From Candidatus Melainabacteria bacterium (GTDB lineage Bacteria; Cyanobacteriota; Vampirovibrionia; Obscuribacterales; Obscuribacteraceae), in the NCBI GenBank assembly GCA_017307165.1, contig JAFKGK010000006.1, forward strand, positions 124,001 through 188,000: 64,000 nucleotides of DNA, read 5' to 3'. This document shows positions 17,079 to 26,700 of this stretch, piece by piece. Position 1 is the first letter of the stretch; the number at the start of each line of letters is the position of its first letter. The position numbers were made by a program, and so were the translations under genes. The notes under the pieces are model-generated. The model did no database searches and had not been told where the DNA came from. It saw only the letters and a list, made by a program, of their open reading frames with translations.

Positions 17079-19317
17079 AACCAATATCTTTGTTGTCGAC
17101 GATGAACAAGAATCTAAAAAAGTAGATCCAGGCGGGCAGATATCTGCGGCATCTTCGTCTTATATGGCTCTTGATCGACTGGACATGACCGAAAACATGC
17201 CTCGCCCCGCAGTCATGATGGCTGTATTATCGTGTCTTTTTGGCTATTTCTTTTTGCCATTTTATATTGCCTGCATAGCCATGAACGCTAGTGGTCTAAT
17301 CCACAATCCGGTCGTGTTTTTCATAGTGACTCTCTTATGCTCGCCACATTTTGTGTGGATGATTTTTGCATATCGCAAGCTTTATGCCATATCAGATGCC
17401 TTGCATGCAATACCAAAGGACTGGCGTTCGCAAGCCGTCTCCAAAATAGCTTCTTTTTTGCCACTAGCGGCATATATTCTTTTTTCCTATGCGGTTTTCC
17501 AACCCTTCCATAGTTTTGGACTTTTTGGCAATAATCATTTTGCGCCCTTTTATATTTCTCTCTTATTGGCCTGCATCTATATCGGCCAGGTCGGCCGCAA
17601 TATCAAGGCAATCAAGGATGCCTACAAGAGCGAGTTTGGTGATCGACTGGCAGGATCGTCGGCTATGCGCGCACTTGCCATGCTCAACCTCAGTCCCCTG
17701 GGATACACTCCCCTCATTTATCACTGGCGTAGCTGGATCGAACAAATGATTGCCGCTCGGCAGGAAAAATACGCTCCTCTCAAAGCCGCTCGCGAACTCG
17801 AAGTGCGGAACATTACGGTGATCAGATATGACTCTTTTGTCGCTTTTTCGCGCTGGATGCGACAGCGCAAAAGCTCGATGCGAGGTAGCAAAGGCGTTTT
17901 AAATGGGATTCTGGCCGCAGCGGCCGACCTTGTGCTCATATTTTTGTTAGTGGTCAATCAAGGCCGTATTTCCAAAATTTTGGATGAATTTATCCGCAAT
18001 AGCCAGGGCGGCGGCGGCGGTGTAGGTGGTATCGTGGGCGGTATTGCCAATATCACTTATTTTATTTGTCTTGGTTTGTTCATAATGGCTGCAACAGCCC
18101 TGGCTTTTAGCCATATCAGCCGCCAACCCACAAATTACGAGTTTGGGCCGGATGGTTTTCGCTATATTATCAAACGACGCAGGCAAAGAGTTTTTGGTCC
18201 TCTGCATCGCTGGCAAGATGTAGCCGCAATCAGGCTGGTCAATACTCAGAGTGGGCTTTCTGAGCGGGACTCAGTGATTGAGTTTCACGTGCGCCATTTA
18301 GAGCCGATCCGGCTCAAGCTTGGTTGCATCGAATCCATCCAAGACCGCGAGGCCATCCTGCAGGCCATCGAAAAATGGGCACCGGCCATCAGTCGCGATG
18401 CCAGCCTTGTGCAGGCACTGCAGGCTCCGCCAGGCAATAGTTATACAGAGCTATGGTTGCAGGCCCTTGCAGCTCCTCCGCAAAGAGATCGATTGCAACC
18501 ACTCGAAGCTGGCATGATGCTCGACCGGCAGCGTTATCGTGTGACAAGAGCTCTTGGCGTAGGCGGTCAGGGAGCCGCCTATGAGGCTATCGATCAGGAC
18601 AGTCAGGAGCTAGTGGTGCTTAAGGAGTTCTTGCTACCGATCTATGTAGATGTGTCGATTCGCAAAGAGGTGCTCGAGCAATTTGAGTCGGAGGCTCGCA
18701 TTCTCAAGCATCTAGATCACGAGCAGATAGTCAAATTGAGTAGTTTTTTTGTTGAGGATCATCGTGCTTATCTGGTGCTCGAGCATATCGATGGCATGAG
18801 TCTAAGAGAAAAAGTCAAAAAGGATGGGAGGTTTGCAGAACAAGATGTCTTGAGCCTGGCGGAGCAGATGTGCAATATTTTGGCTTACCTGCATTCGAGA
18901 CAGCCGGTGGTAGTGCACCGCGATTTTACTCCGGACAATCTCATCCTACGCAAGGACGGCCTGCTCAAACTAATAGACTTTAACGTAGCGCGCCAGATCG
19001 AGTCTACGGCTACGGGCTCCGTGGTCGGCAAGCCTGCCTATCTGCCTCCTGAACAATTTAGAGGCGAGCCATGTGCCCAAAGCGACATCTATGCTCTCGG
19101 AGCCAGTCTCCACTATCTCTTGACCGGTCAGGATCCCGAGCCTATCACCGCCTCGCACCCGCGGACATTGAGGCCGGAGATCAGTATTGGCCTGGACGAG
19201 TTCGTGGCAAGAGCCACGGCTAGCGATCTGAGCAAACGTTATGCCAGCGCCGAGACGCTGCTGATTGATTTGCGATCTCTCATCGATGGTGTGCCACGAC
19301 TAGATACGGGGAACTAA
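17071..19317 (+). CDS. polytopic membrane Ser/Thr protein kinase with DFN motif
   Basis: 748 residues. Residues about 45-225 hold several membrane segments, and two more lie around 285-310 and 325-350, with a Gly-rich loop (QGGGGGVGGIVGG) between them. A PH-like domain follows (about 360-450) that resembles the one in the preceding kinase. The C-terminal kinase domain (about 485-740) has GVGGQG, Lys in VVLKE, HRDFTPDN (616-623) and DFN (636-638) in place of DFG. The metal-binding Asp is kept, so activity is possible, but the Gly change may restrain the activation segment. Genes overlap by 8 bases, so both kinases are made together. Confidence 0.85.
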   Translation: MSETNIFVVDDEQESKKVDPGGQISAASSSYMALDRLDMTENMPRPAVMMAVLSCLFGYFFLPFYIACIAMNASGLIHNPVVFFIVTLLCSPHFVWMIFAYRKLYAISDALHAIPKDWRSQAVSKIASFLPLAAYILFSYAVFQPFHSFGLFGNNHFAPFYISLLLACIYIGQVGRNIKAIKDAYKSEFGDRLAGSSAMRALAMLNLSPLGYTPLIYHWRSWIEQMIAARQEKYAPLKAARELEVRNITVIRYDSFVAFSRWMRQRKSSMRGSKGVLNGILAAAADLVLIFLLVVNQGRISKILDEFIRNSQGGGGGVGGIVGGIANITYFICLGLFIMAATALAFSHISRQPTNYEFGPDGFRYIIKRRRQRVFGPLHRWQDVAAIRLVNTQSGLSERDSVIEFHVRHLEPIRLKLGCIESIQDREAILQAIEKWAPAISRDASLVQALQAPPGNSYTELWLQALAAPPQRDRLQPLEAGMMLDRQRYRVTRALGVGGQGAAYEAIDQDSQELVVLKEFLLPIYVDVSIRKEVLEQFESEARILKHLDHEQIVKLSSFFVEDHRAYLVLEHIDGMSLREKVKKDGRFAEQDVLSLAEQMCNILAYLHSRQPVVVHRDFTPDNLILRKDGLLKLIDFNVARQIESTATGSVVGKPAYLPPEQFRGEPCAQSDIYALGASLHYLLTGQDPEPITASHPRTLRPEISIGLDEFVARATASDLSKRYASAETLLIDLRSLIDGVPRLDTGN

Positions 19318-19386
19318 GTCGAGCTACTTTCGATCCTTAAGTCGAGCAATAGGTCCGTTGAGTAGCTAGAGACTAGAGAGGCATTA

Positions 19387-21165
19387 ATGCGCATCGCAAT
19401 CGTTGGGGGCGGGCCAGCAGGCTTATTGGCCTTTAAAAGACTTTTGGAGTCGAGTCATGGGTTAAGGGCATATGGTGACTTGTCAGTCACGATCATCGAG
19501 TCTGGAGATAGGCTTGGTTGTGGGATGCCTTATGGACCACAGGGAGCCAGGCTGGAGCATGTCACCAATGTGTCCGGCGACGAGTTGCCTTCTTTTGTCC
19601 AGAGTCTGTCGGAGTGGGTGGCGCAACAACCGAGGGCAAAGCTGGCTCAATATCTACCCCAGATCGATCCTGATGGTTTTCACGATAAGCAAGTAGTGCC
19701 AAGGCTTTTGTTTGGCTGGTATTTGAGTGATCAATTTGATCTATACATAAACCAGGCCAGGGAGCTTGGTATCGCTGTCGATATCATTAAGCAAGGCAAT
19801 GTCGAGGATATAGATATAGATGTCGATCAAGGCACGGTCAGTCTTAGCCTCAAGCAAAATGGGAGTAGCAGCCGGATCCAAGTCGACCGCGTGATTGTTT
19901 GCACTGGACACAGCTGGTCGCAAAGCCGAGAAAAAAACGTGCCTGGGTATTTTGACTCGCCATATCCGCCGGACAAAATCGCATTGCGCACAGATCATAC
20001 AGTACATTTGCGCGGTAGCTCGCTAACCGCCATGGATGCTCTGCGCACTCTCATGCGTTGCAATGGACGGTTCGTCGATGACGAACACACTAAATACGAA
20101 GTCGACCCAGAGAGCCCAAATTTTAAAATAGTCATGCATTCTCGCCAGGGCCTCTTGCCCTGCGTGCGGGTGCACATGGAGGAGCCTCATACTGCCTCAG
20201 ACCCTGTTTTATCAGCCAGGCAGGTACAAGATCACATAGATGCAAATGGTGGCTTTCTCTCTCTGGATTATCTATTTGAAAATGGATTTAAAGAGCCCTT
20301 GCGGCATAGCGACCCGCGTGCCTGGAGATTGATCTCGGACATGGACCTGGAACAGTTTGTCGGTAAAATGATGGACCATCGCCAGGATATGGATGCCTTT
20401 GATCTTATGCGTAAGGAGTATGCCGAGGCCGAAGACTCTATAGAACAGGAGCGCCCGGTCTATTGGAAAGAACTATTGGCGGGCTTGAGCTTTGCAATGA
20501 ATTATCCAGCAAAGCATATGTCGGCTGAGGACATGCTCAGGCTCAAAAAGATATTGCAACCGCTTATTTCGGTCGTCATTGCCTTTGTGCCGCAGTCCTC
20601 ATGTCGCGAATTATTGGCTTTGCAGGAGGCGGGAAGACTGACACTAGTCGCTGACGGGGATCATGGCAAAGTCTCCATCGAACAAGAAGGCCATAAAAAA
20701 GTCATTTATTACGATTGGAGCGATGATGATGGACAGCACCACGAGCGGTGCGAGACATTTATCGATTGCACTGGGCAGCGCCCCATGTCTTTCGACCAAT
20801 TTCCTTTCCCCTCTCTCATCAAAAATGAGCTAGTATCGCCTGCCTATCTTGATTTTGCCTCGACCTCCTCTGCTCGTGATGCTCTTGCAAATGGAGATGT
20901 CGATCCAGAGGATCTAGTCGAGGTCGATGGCCAGTACAAAATGCGAGTGCCGGGTTTGGCTATCTCTGATGATTTTGCCATAGTCGATCGCCAGGGCAAG
21001 GCCAGCGATCGAGTGTACATCATGGCTGTCCCTTATATCTCGGGCTATAATCCGGATTACAGCGGCCTGGATTTTTGTGAGAAAGCATCGCAGATGATAG
21101 TGGACAATATTGTTAAGACTTCTAAGGATCAAGCGTGCGCTTCTGGCTTGGCCAGGCCGAGATAA
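19387..21165 (+). CDS. FAD/NAD(P)-binding oxidoreductase-like protein
   Basis: 592 residues with an N-terminal FAD-binding fold (IAIVGGGPAGLLA, residues 3-15) and an acidic ribose-binding end to the second strand (IIESG). The pattern matches the large FAD-NAD(P)-binding family (NAD_binding_9 type), whose members often sit near signalling or envelope genes and have mostly unknown substrates. A second motif, VIVCTGHSWS (about 170), resembles the ATG motif of flavoproteins. AGAGAGG precedes the ATG. It follows the kinase gene by 69 bases and ends 37 bases inside the convergent gene at 21129. Confidence 0.75.
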   Translation: MRIAIVGGGPAGLLAFKRLLESSHGLRAYGDLSVTIIESGDRLGCGMPYGPQGARLEHVTNVSGDELPSFVQSLSEWVAQQPRAKLAQYLPQIDPDGFHDKQVVPRLLFGWYLSDQFDLYINQARELGIAVDIIKQGNVEDIDIDVDQGTVSLSLKQNGSSSRIQVDRVIVCTGHSWSQSREKNVPGYFDSPYPPDKIALRTDHTVHLRGSSLTAMDALRTLMRCNGRFVDDEHTKYEVDPESPNFKIVMHSRQGLLPCVRVHMEEPHTASDPVLSARQVQDHIDANGGFLSLDYLFENGFKEPLRHSDPRAWRLISDMDLEQFVGKMMDHRQDMDAFDLMRKEYAEAEDSIEQERPVYWKELLAGLSFAMNYPAKHMSAEDMLRLKKILQPLISVVIAFVPQSSCRELLALQEAGRLTLVADGDHGKVSIEQEGHKKVIYYDWSDDDGQHHERCETFIDCTGQRPMSFDQFPFPSLIKNELVSPAYLDFASTSSARDALANGDVDPEDLVEVDGQYKMRVPGLAISDDFAIVDRQGKASDRVYIMAVPYISGYNPDYSGLDFCEKASQMIVDNIVKTSKDQACASGLARPR

Positions 21166-21893
21166 TAGGCTGAGATTGCTTCGGCTTCGGGGCCATGACC
21201 ATCTTTTTTCATCACGTCTACCAATAATGACATGGATCCACTCTCGTCTACGGGCATTTCGCTTGCGCGCATACCGTACTCCAAAAGACAGGCAGAGGCT
21301 ATACGATCGGCATCGGATCTGGTGGCAGCTCTGGTGATGGATTGTATTTTTTCTTCGAGGACATCACTGTAGTTGATGCGGGTGACCTTGGCAATTGTCG
21401 AGCGACGACCGACCGATGCTCGGGAGTGCCAGATCTTGAGCGTCGCTCCGACCATGCCGATGATGATGGCCAGTGTGAGGACAAGCCAGTTTTGGTGGAT
21501 GTGTTTGGCAAGACCAGCCAGGTGCATCGAAAGGGTGGGCAAGAACACGGTCACACCCGAAAGACAAAGTGCCACTGCGGCGAGACTGCGCCAGCTGCGT
21601 CCCATTTTGGACAATTGCGCAATGTATTGATAACCAAAATAGCCCCAAATCAGGGCGTTGAGGCCGAGGATGCTGTAAGCAAACAGCATCTTGGTGGTTT
21701 CGTTCTGCCCTTTTAATGTCTTGAGGAGAAAGGCTGTCGGTATATCGAGCAGAGCGATATAGACATGCTGCGTGTTGCTATTGAAAAAAGTCGAGATGGT
21801 CCAACCCAGGCCGAGAAAGAGGCAAAAGCAAACGACACGTTTGGGGATCTCTTTGACAATATCGAGCGAATAAGACATGTCTTTGTTTGCCAT
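21129..21893 (-). CDS. membrane protein of unknown function
   Basis: 254 residues with four likely membrane segments (about 18-36, 65-85, 98-118, 135-155) in the first 155 residues, then a soluble helical domain of about 95 residues. No family recognised. The last 37 bases overlap, tail to tail, the FAD/NAD(P)-binding gene. A plain housekeeping role cannot be assigned; the cytoplasmic tail suggests a partner-binding role. Confidence 0.65.
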   Translation of the reverse strand: MANKDMSYSLDIVKEIPKRVVCFCLFLGLGWTISTFFNSNTQHVYIALLDIPTAFLLKTLKGQNETTKMLFAYSILGLNALIWGYFGYQYIAQLSKMGRSWRSLAAVALCLSGVTVFLPTLSMHLAGLAKHIHQNWLVLTLAIIIGMVGATLKIWHSRASVGRRSTIAKVTRINYSDVLEEKIQSITRAATRSDADRIASACLLEYGMRASEMPVDESGSMSLLVDVMKKDGHGPEAEAISAYYLGLAKPEAHA

Positions 21894-21947
21894 GGGGTCC
21901 TTTGGTAAATCTATCTCTTAGTTTTTTGCCCGCTTATCTGCTAAAAA

Positions 21948-21981
21948 ATGCCTCGTAAATGCAGTGCATTTGACGAGGCAT
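21948..21981 (-). terminator. terminator of rplI
   Basis: ATGCCTCGT/ACGAGGCAT stem extended by AAATGCA/TGCATTT with one bulge. On the minus strand it is followed by TTTTTT. It lies 22 bases past the end of the L9 gene. Confidence 0.88.
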
Positions 21982-22002
21982 CTTGTTTTTGCATATCTAG
22001 AC

Positions 22003-22479
22003 TTAGACGGCTGCGAGAGCGCCTTCGTGCAGGACTTCGAGTTGAAGCTCGGATTGGACGTCGGCAGCGACCTTTACGGTCACATTGTAGGTGCCGAGAG
22101 CGTTGACTTCGACGTCAGTCTTGACGCCGCGCTTGTCGATCTCTACGCCCTGTTCGTTGAGAGCTTGTTGGACAAGCAAGGCGATCTCCTTATTGGTGAT
22201 CTTGCCGTAGAGCTTGCCGGCTTCGCCGACTTTGGCAGCGACTTTGACGGTGCCGAGGGCATTGATGCGCTCGGCCAGTGCGAGGGCAGCTTCGTGCGCC
22301 TTCTCGGCTTTCTTTCTAAGGGCGGCGAGATCTTCCTCACGTTTTTTGAGGGTGCCGCCGGTGGCTACAACGCCGTAACCGCGGGGCTGCAAATAATTAC
22401 GGAAATAGCCTGGCTTGGCTTCGACAATATCTCCGGCTTTACCGAGCTTCGGAACGGAATGCAGCAAAATAACCTTCAT
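22003..22479 (-). CDS. rplI: 50S ribosomal protein L9
   Basis: 158 residues. The N-terminal 23S rRNA-binding domain is typical (VILLHSVPKLGKAGDIVEAKPGYFRNYLQPRG), followed by the long connecting helix and the C-terminal domain (GKLYGKITNKEIA). Unlike many bacteria the gene is not beside rpsF, rpsR or dnaB here. A GGAG site precedes the ATG, and a strong terminator follows, so it is the last gene of its unit or a unit of its own; 109 bases separate it from the upstream acetyltransferase gene. Confidence 0.97.
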   Translation of the reverse strand: MKVILLHSVPKLGKAGDIVEAKPGYFRNYLQPRGYGVVATGGTLKKREEDLAALRKKAEKAHEAALALAERINALGTVKVAAKVGEAGKLYGKITNKEIALLVQQALNEQGVEIDKRGVKTDVEVNALGTYNVTVKVAADVQSELQLEVLHEGALAAV

Positions 22480-22588
22480 GACATCTCCACGCGCTATTCA
22501 GCGTCTAGTACACCATATATACGGATTAGAGAATTTACCATGCGCAGCAACAAAAAGCCAACCGAAAAGGCTTTTATCGAGATATTAG

Positions 22589-23068
22589 TTAAACAATACT
22601 TTCTCTAAACATGCCGCGCACTCCCGAAGGGTCGATCAAAAAGCCAAACCTCTTGTAAAAGCCATCGGTGCCCGGGTCTGCGTATAAAGTGACCAGGGGG
22701 ATTTGATACTGGTCTAACTCTTTGAGTAACTCCAGCATTACGAGCTTGCCGATGCCAAGGCGCTGAAAATCAGGTCTGACCACCATATCCCAGATAGTTG
22801 CGTTAAACACCTTGTCGCCGGTAGCTCTAGCAAAGCCGATCAGCTCTTCGTCATCCGAAAGAGCGCTAGTCTTGGCCCAGACGGAGACGACCACCAGCGA
22901 GTTGTGTAGTGCGCGTGTGATGAGCTCTGGCTCACGGCGACTCCAGCCGACGGAAGCACATAGATCCTGGACTGCCTCTGGCGGCACGGCCTTGTCATGC
23001 GAGGCACGTAAGCGGCCTGGCATGGGGTCTTTAAAATTGTCGTTTTTGCGCCAGATGCCCGATAACAT
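22589..23068 (-). CDS. GNAT-family N-acetyltransferase
   Basis: 159 residues. The acetyl-CoA-binding signature RPDFQRLGIGKLVM (about 98-111) and the C-terminal FYKRFGF are typical of GNAT enzymes. The substrate is unknown. It starts 12 bases after the end of the rRNA methyltransferase gene, so the two are probably cotranscribed. Confidence 0.85.
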   Translation of the reverse strand: MLSGIWRKNDNFKDPMPGRLRASHDKAVPPEAVQDLCASVGWSRREPELITRALHNSLVVVSVWAKTSALSDDEELIGFARATGDKVFNATIWDMVVRPDFQRLGIGKLVMLELLKELDQYQIPLVTLYADPGTDGFYKRFGFLIDPSGVRGMFRESIV

Positions 23069-23080
23069 TGCTGTGGATCT

Positions 23081-24601
23081 CTATTGCTGGATTGTGTATC
23101 TCTCGAGCAGGGCGACCGACTCGACGTGATAAGTCTGCGGAAACAAGTCTATCGGCTGTATCCGTATTGCTTTATACCCATATTTTGCGCCTTCTATTGG
23201 ATGGCCCAAAAGCTTGATATCGCGCGCGAGTGATGCCGGGTTGCAACTCACATAGATAATGTGGTGGGGGCCAGAGCTGCGCAGGCACTCGATCACCGAG
23301 GGAGCCGCCCCTTTGCGAGGCGGATCTAAAACCAATAGGTCCATTTCGCCTGACTCTTCCAGGATTTTTTCGAGGGTGTCTTCGACCTTGCCCTGCACAA
23401 ATTCGATGTTTTCGATTTCGTTCAGTTGGACGTTCATTTGGCCGTCTTGAACTGCGGCCTGGACTTCTTCGATAGCGATGACGTGCCTAGCGAAGGGCGA
23501 GAGCCACAGAGCGATGGTGCCCACACCTGCATAGGCATCTACTATCAATGCCTGTCCTTGCTTCTCGCCCAGGGCCTCGCGTGCATCTCTTGCGACTTCT
23601 TCGAGCAATCTCACAGCCTGTGGCGTATTGACCTGGAAAAATGAATTGGATGAAAGCCTGAAAGCTAGGCCCTCGCGCAATTTTGCAGGCATATCCTCTC
23701 GGCTGGTACGCAGAGTCTCGATGATGTGATCGGCTCCAAGCACAGTCAATGTGTCGTTGCCGAGGATACGATTGCCCCTGGCGGGATTAAAATTGATCAC
23801 GACACCGGCCACTTCGCCAAAATTGTCCATGAGCTCTGCAGCCAGCCCACTGATGCGATACAACTCTGGTATTTGAGCAAATTTTTTGTATTTGACCGGG
23901 TCGTGATTGACCACAAAGGTCACAAGCACGCGTTTGGTTTCGTGACTGATACGCATATTGATATGGCGCACCAATCCGTTATGCCGCTCTTCGGAATAGA
24001 TTGGGACTTTGTATTCTTTGAGCAGGACGCGCACTGCCTGTAGTAGCTCATCGATCAACTCTGGTTGGATCGGGCAGCTATCGATATTGACCAGGTCATG
24101 GCTGCCGCGCTCATAATAGCCGGCCAGGACCTGACCCATTTTGTGACTGGTGGGAAATTGCATCTTGTTGCGGTAGTGAAAGGGATCTGCGCAACCAATA
24201 GTAGTGGCAACCAGATCTTGCACTTTGGTGCGATCTGACCCTGGCTCGTCCAGTCCGGCGATATGCTGTAGCGACTCGACTACTAGATTGCGTTTAAAGA
24301 CCAGTTGATCAGCATAGTCGATATGCTGCCATTGACAGCCGCCACAGCGCTCGTAGTGAAAGCACGGTGGCTTGGCGCGATGAGGCGATGGCTTGATCAT
24401 CGTCTCGATAGCTCCATGGGCAAAATCCTTGCGTACGTCGTATAGCCGGACCTCTAGCTCGTCGCCGGGTGCTGCTCGCTCTACAAAGACAGGTACCCCC
24501 TCGACGCGGCCGACGGCATCGCCGCCATTGGCCATGGATGCAGCCGTGTAGCGCACCAGGTCGCCCTTGTTGAGTCCATGAGTAGATTTTATCTTGGCCA
24601 C
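23081..24601 (-). CDS. rlmD: 23S rRNA (uracil-C5)-methyltransferase, RlmD/RlmCD family
   Basis: 506 residues with an N-terminal TRAM domain (1-60), an iron-sulfur Cys set (C80, C86, C89 and a fourth in DSCPIQPE), and a Rossmann methyltransferase domain (DAYAGVGTIALWL). The DPPRKG motif and the nucleophile Cys in YVSCNPASLARD are present. It makes m5U in 23S rRNA, probably at the E. coli U1939 equivalent; in Gram-positives one enzyme also does U747, so I cannot fix the target. Its start overlaps the end of the upstream gene by 13 bases. Confidence 0.92.
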   Translation of the reverse strand: MAKIKSTHGLNKGDLVRYTAASMANGGDAVGRVEGVPVFVERAAPGDELEVRLYDVRKDFAHGAIETMIKPSPHRAKPPCFHYERCGGCQWQHIDYADQLVFKRNLVVESLQHIAGLDEPGSDRTKVQDLVATTIGCADPFHYRNKMQFPTSHKMGQVLAGYYERGSHDLVNIDSCPIQPELIDELLQAVRVLLKEYKVPIYSEERHNGLVRHINMRISHETKRVLVTFVVNHDPVKYKKFAQIPELYRISGLAAELMDNFGEVAGVVINFNPARGNRILGNDTLTVLGADHIIETLRTSREDMPAKLREGLAFRLSSNSFFQVNTPQAVRLLEEVARDAREALGEKQGQALIVDAYAGVGTIALWLSPFARHVIAIEEVQAAVQDGQMNVQLNEIENIEFVQGKVEDTLEKILEESGEMDLLVLDPPRKGAAPSVIECLRSSGPHHIIYVSCNPASLARDIKLLGHPIEGAKYGYKAIRIQPIDLFPQTYHVESVALLERYTIQQ

Positions 24602-25365
24602 TGATCCCTCTTGCCTGCGATGCTAACGGGCGACATGCCCTCTTGTCCTGCGGCAAGAGCTATTTTAGCCTTTTCCAGCGCGATCGTCAGATCCGCATCG
24701 TTTTTAAAACGGGCGGCGTCTTCTGCAGCCAAGTACTGACGATAGCAATCGGTAATGTCGACGCCCATGGACTGCAGCTTTTGCATGCCTTGCAGCAATT
24801 CCCGTCTTTCGTCCATTTTTGCTCCATCAGCCAATCTGTTACTTTCTAGAGCCAGGATCTCTTTATATTTCAGATCCTTGTATCGGTCTTTCATCCCCAA
24901 GAGCTCATTGCTAAAGGCCTCGTGCGTAGAGATCTTGGACAAAAAATCGTGACGATCAATGGCTCCGGCGGCAAAGGCTCCCAGGTCCAGGCCTGAAATA
25001 TGTATAGATGTATGATGGGATTGTTGTCGCTCGTCATAAAATGAAAAGCAAAACTCTTTAAAACAGCCGTCAAACCGTGCATTGATGTCTCGAGCCAAGA
25101 GAGCTGCGTCGATCTTGAGATCGTTGAGGCTAGCACCTTTGTGCTTGTAGATAGCGATAGACACCGTCTTTGTGGCCGTATCGATTACAGCGGTCGGCTC
25201 GCAAGACACAGGCACGTCTGTATTGCCTTTGATGATCGCTGTGATTTCTCTTGGAGCGATATGCTCGAGTTGACGATAATTGTCGAGAGCAAGCGCGCCA
25301 GGACATGTGCTTGCGATGAGGCTCGCAGTCACGCAATAAAGCACCGATGTCAATAATTGGCTCAT
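24589..25365 (-). CDS. secreted protein of unknown function
   Basis: The chosen start at 25365 gives 258 residues with a clear signal peptide (cleavage after GALA, about residue 27); the frame runs on upstream to 25503 but those residues overlap the divergent gene and look non-coding. The mature part mixes beta-strands in the first half with Lys/Asp-rich helices in the second (about 155-250). No family recognised. It overlaps rlmD by 13 bases. The promoter must be in the 81-base gap to the divergent SbcD-like gene. Confidence 0.65.
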   Translation of the reverse strand: MSQLLTSVLYCVTASLIASTCPGALALDNYRQLEHIAPREITAIIKGNTDVPVSCEPTAVIDTATKTVSIAIYKHKGASLNDLKIDAALLARDINARFDGCFKEFCFSFYDERQQSHHTSIHISGLDLGAFAAGAIDRHDFLSKISTHEAFSNELLGMKDRYKDLKYKEILALESNRLADGAKMDERRELLQGMQKLQSMGVDITDCYRQYLAAEDAARFKNDADLTIALEKAKIALAAGQEGMSPVSIAGKRDQWPR

Positions 25366-25446
25366 GTACTGATCTATCTTTATGTGCCTGGCTTTATTAG
25401 ACGAAATAAATCTAGCACGATCGAGCGCTTTATATATTATTTGGTG

Positions 25447-26691
25447 ATGGCTATCAAGATCATCCATGTCTCCGACATCCACTTTGGTTCTGGCGAATCG
25501 CACGGGCGCATCAATCCGCAGACCGGTCTCAACGTGCGCTTTGAGGATTTTGTCTTAGCTCTGACCAAATGTGTCGATTTTGCGCTCGAGCAGAGTGTAG
25601 ATGTGTTTTTGTTTTCGGGAGATGCCTACAAAAACGCTTCTCCCGAGCCGATCTATCAAAAATACTTTGCCGAACAAATGAAGCGCTTGAGCGATGCCGC
25701 AATCAAGACCATACTCGTCGTTGGCAATCACGATCAACTCTTGCGGGCGACGCAGAGTCATGCCATGTCGGTCTTTCAATCGTTAGAAGTGCCTGGAGTG
25801 ATGACGATCGATCGGCCGATCTCGACAATAATCGAGACGCGCAACGGTCCTTTTCAATTGATCGGCTTGCCGCATATTACGAGGCATCAATTGATGACTC
25901 TCGACAAATACAAAGACCTGTCAGCCGTCGAGATCGATAAGGTGCTTGTCTCTCATATTACCGAGATTTTAAATAAGTACTATCTCGATCTCGATGCCAC
26001 GATACCGTGCGTGGTGACAGCACACATGAGCACGGACTCGGCCCTCGCTGGGATCGAAGAAGAGCTATTGGTGGGGTATACATTGACTTTCCCGACAGAG
26101 ATGTTTGTCAATGATCGAGTGGACTACGTGGCCCTGGGGCATATCCACAAGTATCAGGTATTGCGGGAGGCGGCACCTGCGGTGGTTTATGCCGGTTCTC
26201 TGGAACGCGTGGATTTTGGCGAAGAAAAAGAAGATAAGGGTTATGTCTTTGTCACTCTCGAGCGTGGCAATACAAGATTTGAGTACAAGTCTATAGATCC
26301 TCGTCCTTTTGTCACCGTCGACGCGGATCTTACGGGAATTGATGAAGCCGGGCTGCAAGAGGCTCTAGAGGCAAAGATCAAAAAGAGCCTCGTCCCTGGT
26401 TGCGTGATGCGGGTGCGTTACAAGATCAATCAGGATCAGATGGTGATGCTGGACGAGGAGCGCTTGCGGGCTATAGGCAAGGAGGCGCTCTCGTTTAAAT
26501 TGTCGCCTGAGATCCTGCCTTCGCACCAAAGAGCGAGATTGCCGCAATTGACAGAGTCGGCCGTGCTTTCGCCTTTAAGCGCGGTCGAGACTTATTTGAC
26601 CGAGGTTGCACCTGATAAGAAAGATCGCTTGCTAGGAAAGGCAAAAGAGATCATGGGGCGGGTGCAGGCAGAGCTGGCCGAAGGCAGTTAA
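25447..26691 (+). CDS. SbcD/Mre11-like DNA repair exonuclease
   Basis: 414 residues from the ATG at 25447, which begins right before the first metallophosphoesterase motif (HVSDIHFG). The frame is open further upstream to 25357 without a recognisable start. Other metal motifs follow: GDAYKN (GDxx), GNHD, a His in VVTAHMS and GHIHKYQ. This fits the SbcD/Mre11 nuclease family, which trims DNA ends with an SbcC/Rad50 ATPase. No sbcC is near; the C-terminal part (about 300-414) is the usual capping and partner-binding region. The exact pairing is unknown. Confidence 0.85.
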   Translation: MAIKIIHVSDIHFGSGESHGRINPQTGLNVRFEDFVLALTKCVDFALEQSVDVFLFSGDAYKNASPEPIYQKYFAEQMKRLSDAAIKTILVVGNHDQLLRATQSHAMSVFQSLEVPGVMTIDRPISTIIETRNGPFQLIGLPHITRHQLMTLDKYKDLSAVEIDKVLVSHITEILNKYYLDLDATIPCVVTAHMSTDSALAGIEEELLVGYTLTFPTEMFVNDRVDYVALGHIHKYQVLREAAPAVVYAGSLERVDFGEEKEDKGYVFVTLERGNTRFEYKSIDPRPFVTVDADLTGIDEAGLQEALEAKIKKSLVPGCVMRVRYKINQDQMVMLDEERLRAIGKEALSFKLSPEILPSHQRARLPQLTESAVLSPLSAVETYLTEVAPDKKDRLLGKAKEIMGRVQAELAEGS

Positions 26692-26700
26692 AATCTGATC

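Noticed and set aside
21964..22608. Plus-strand open frame of 214 codons opposite the L9 gene
   Set aside because: It covers the reverse of rplI, and its start lies in the rplI terminator.
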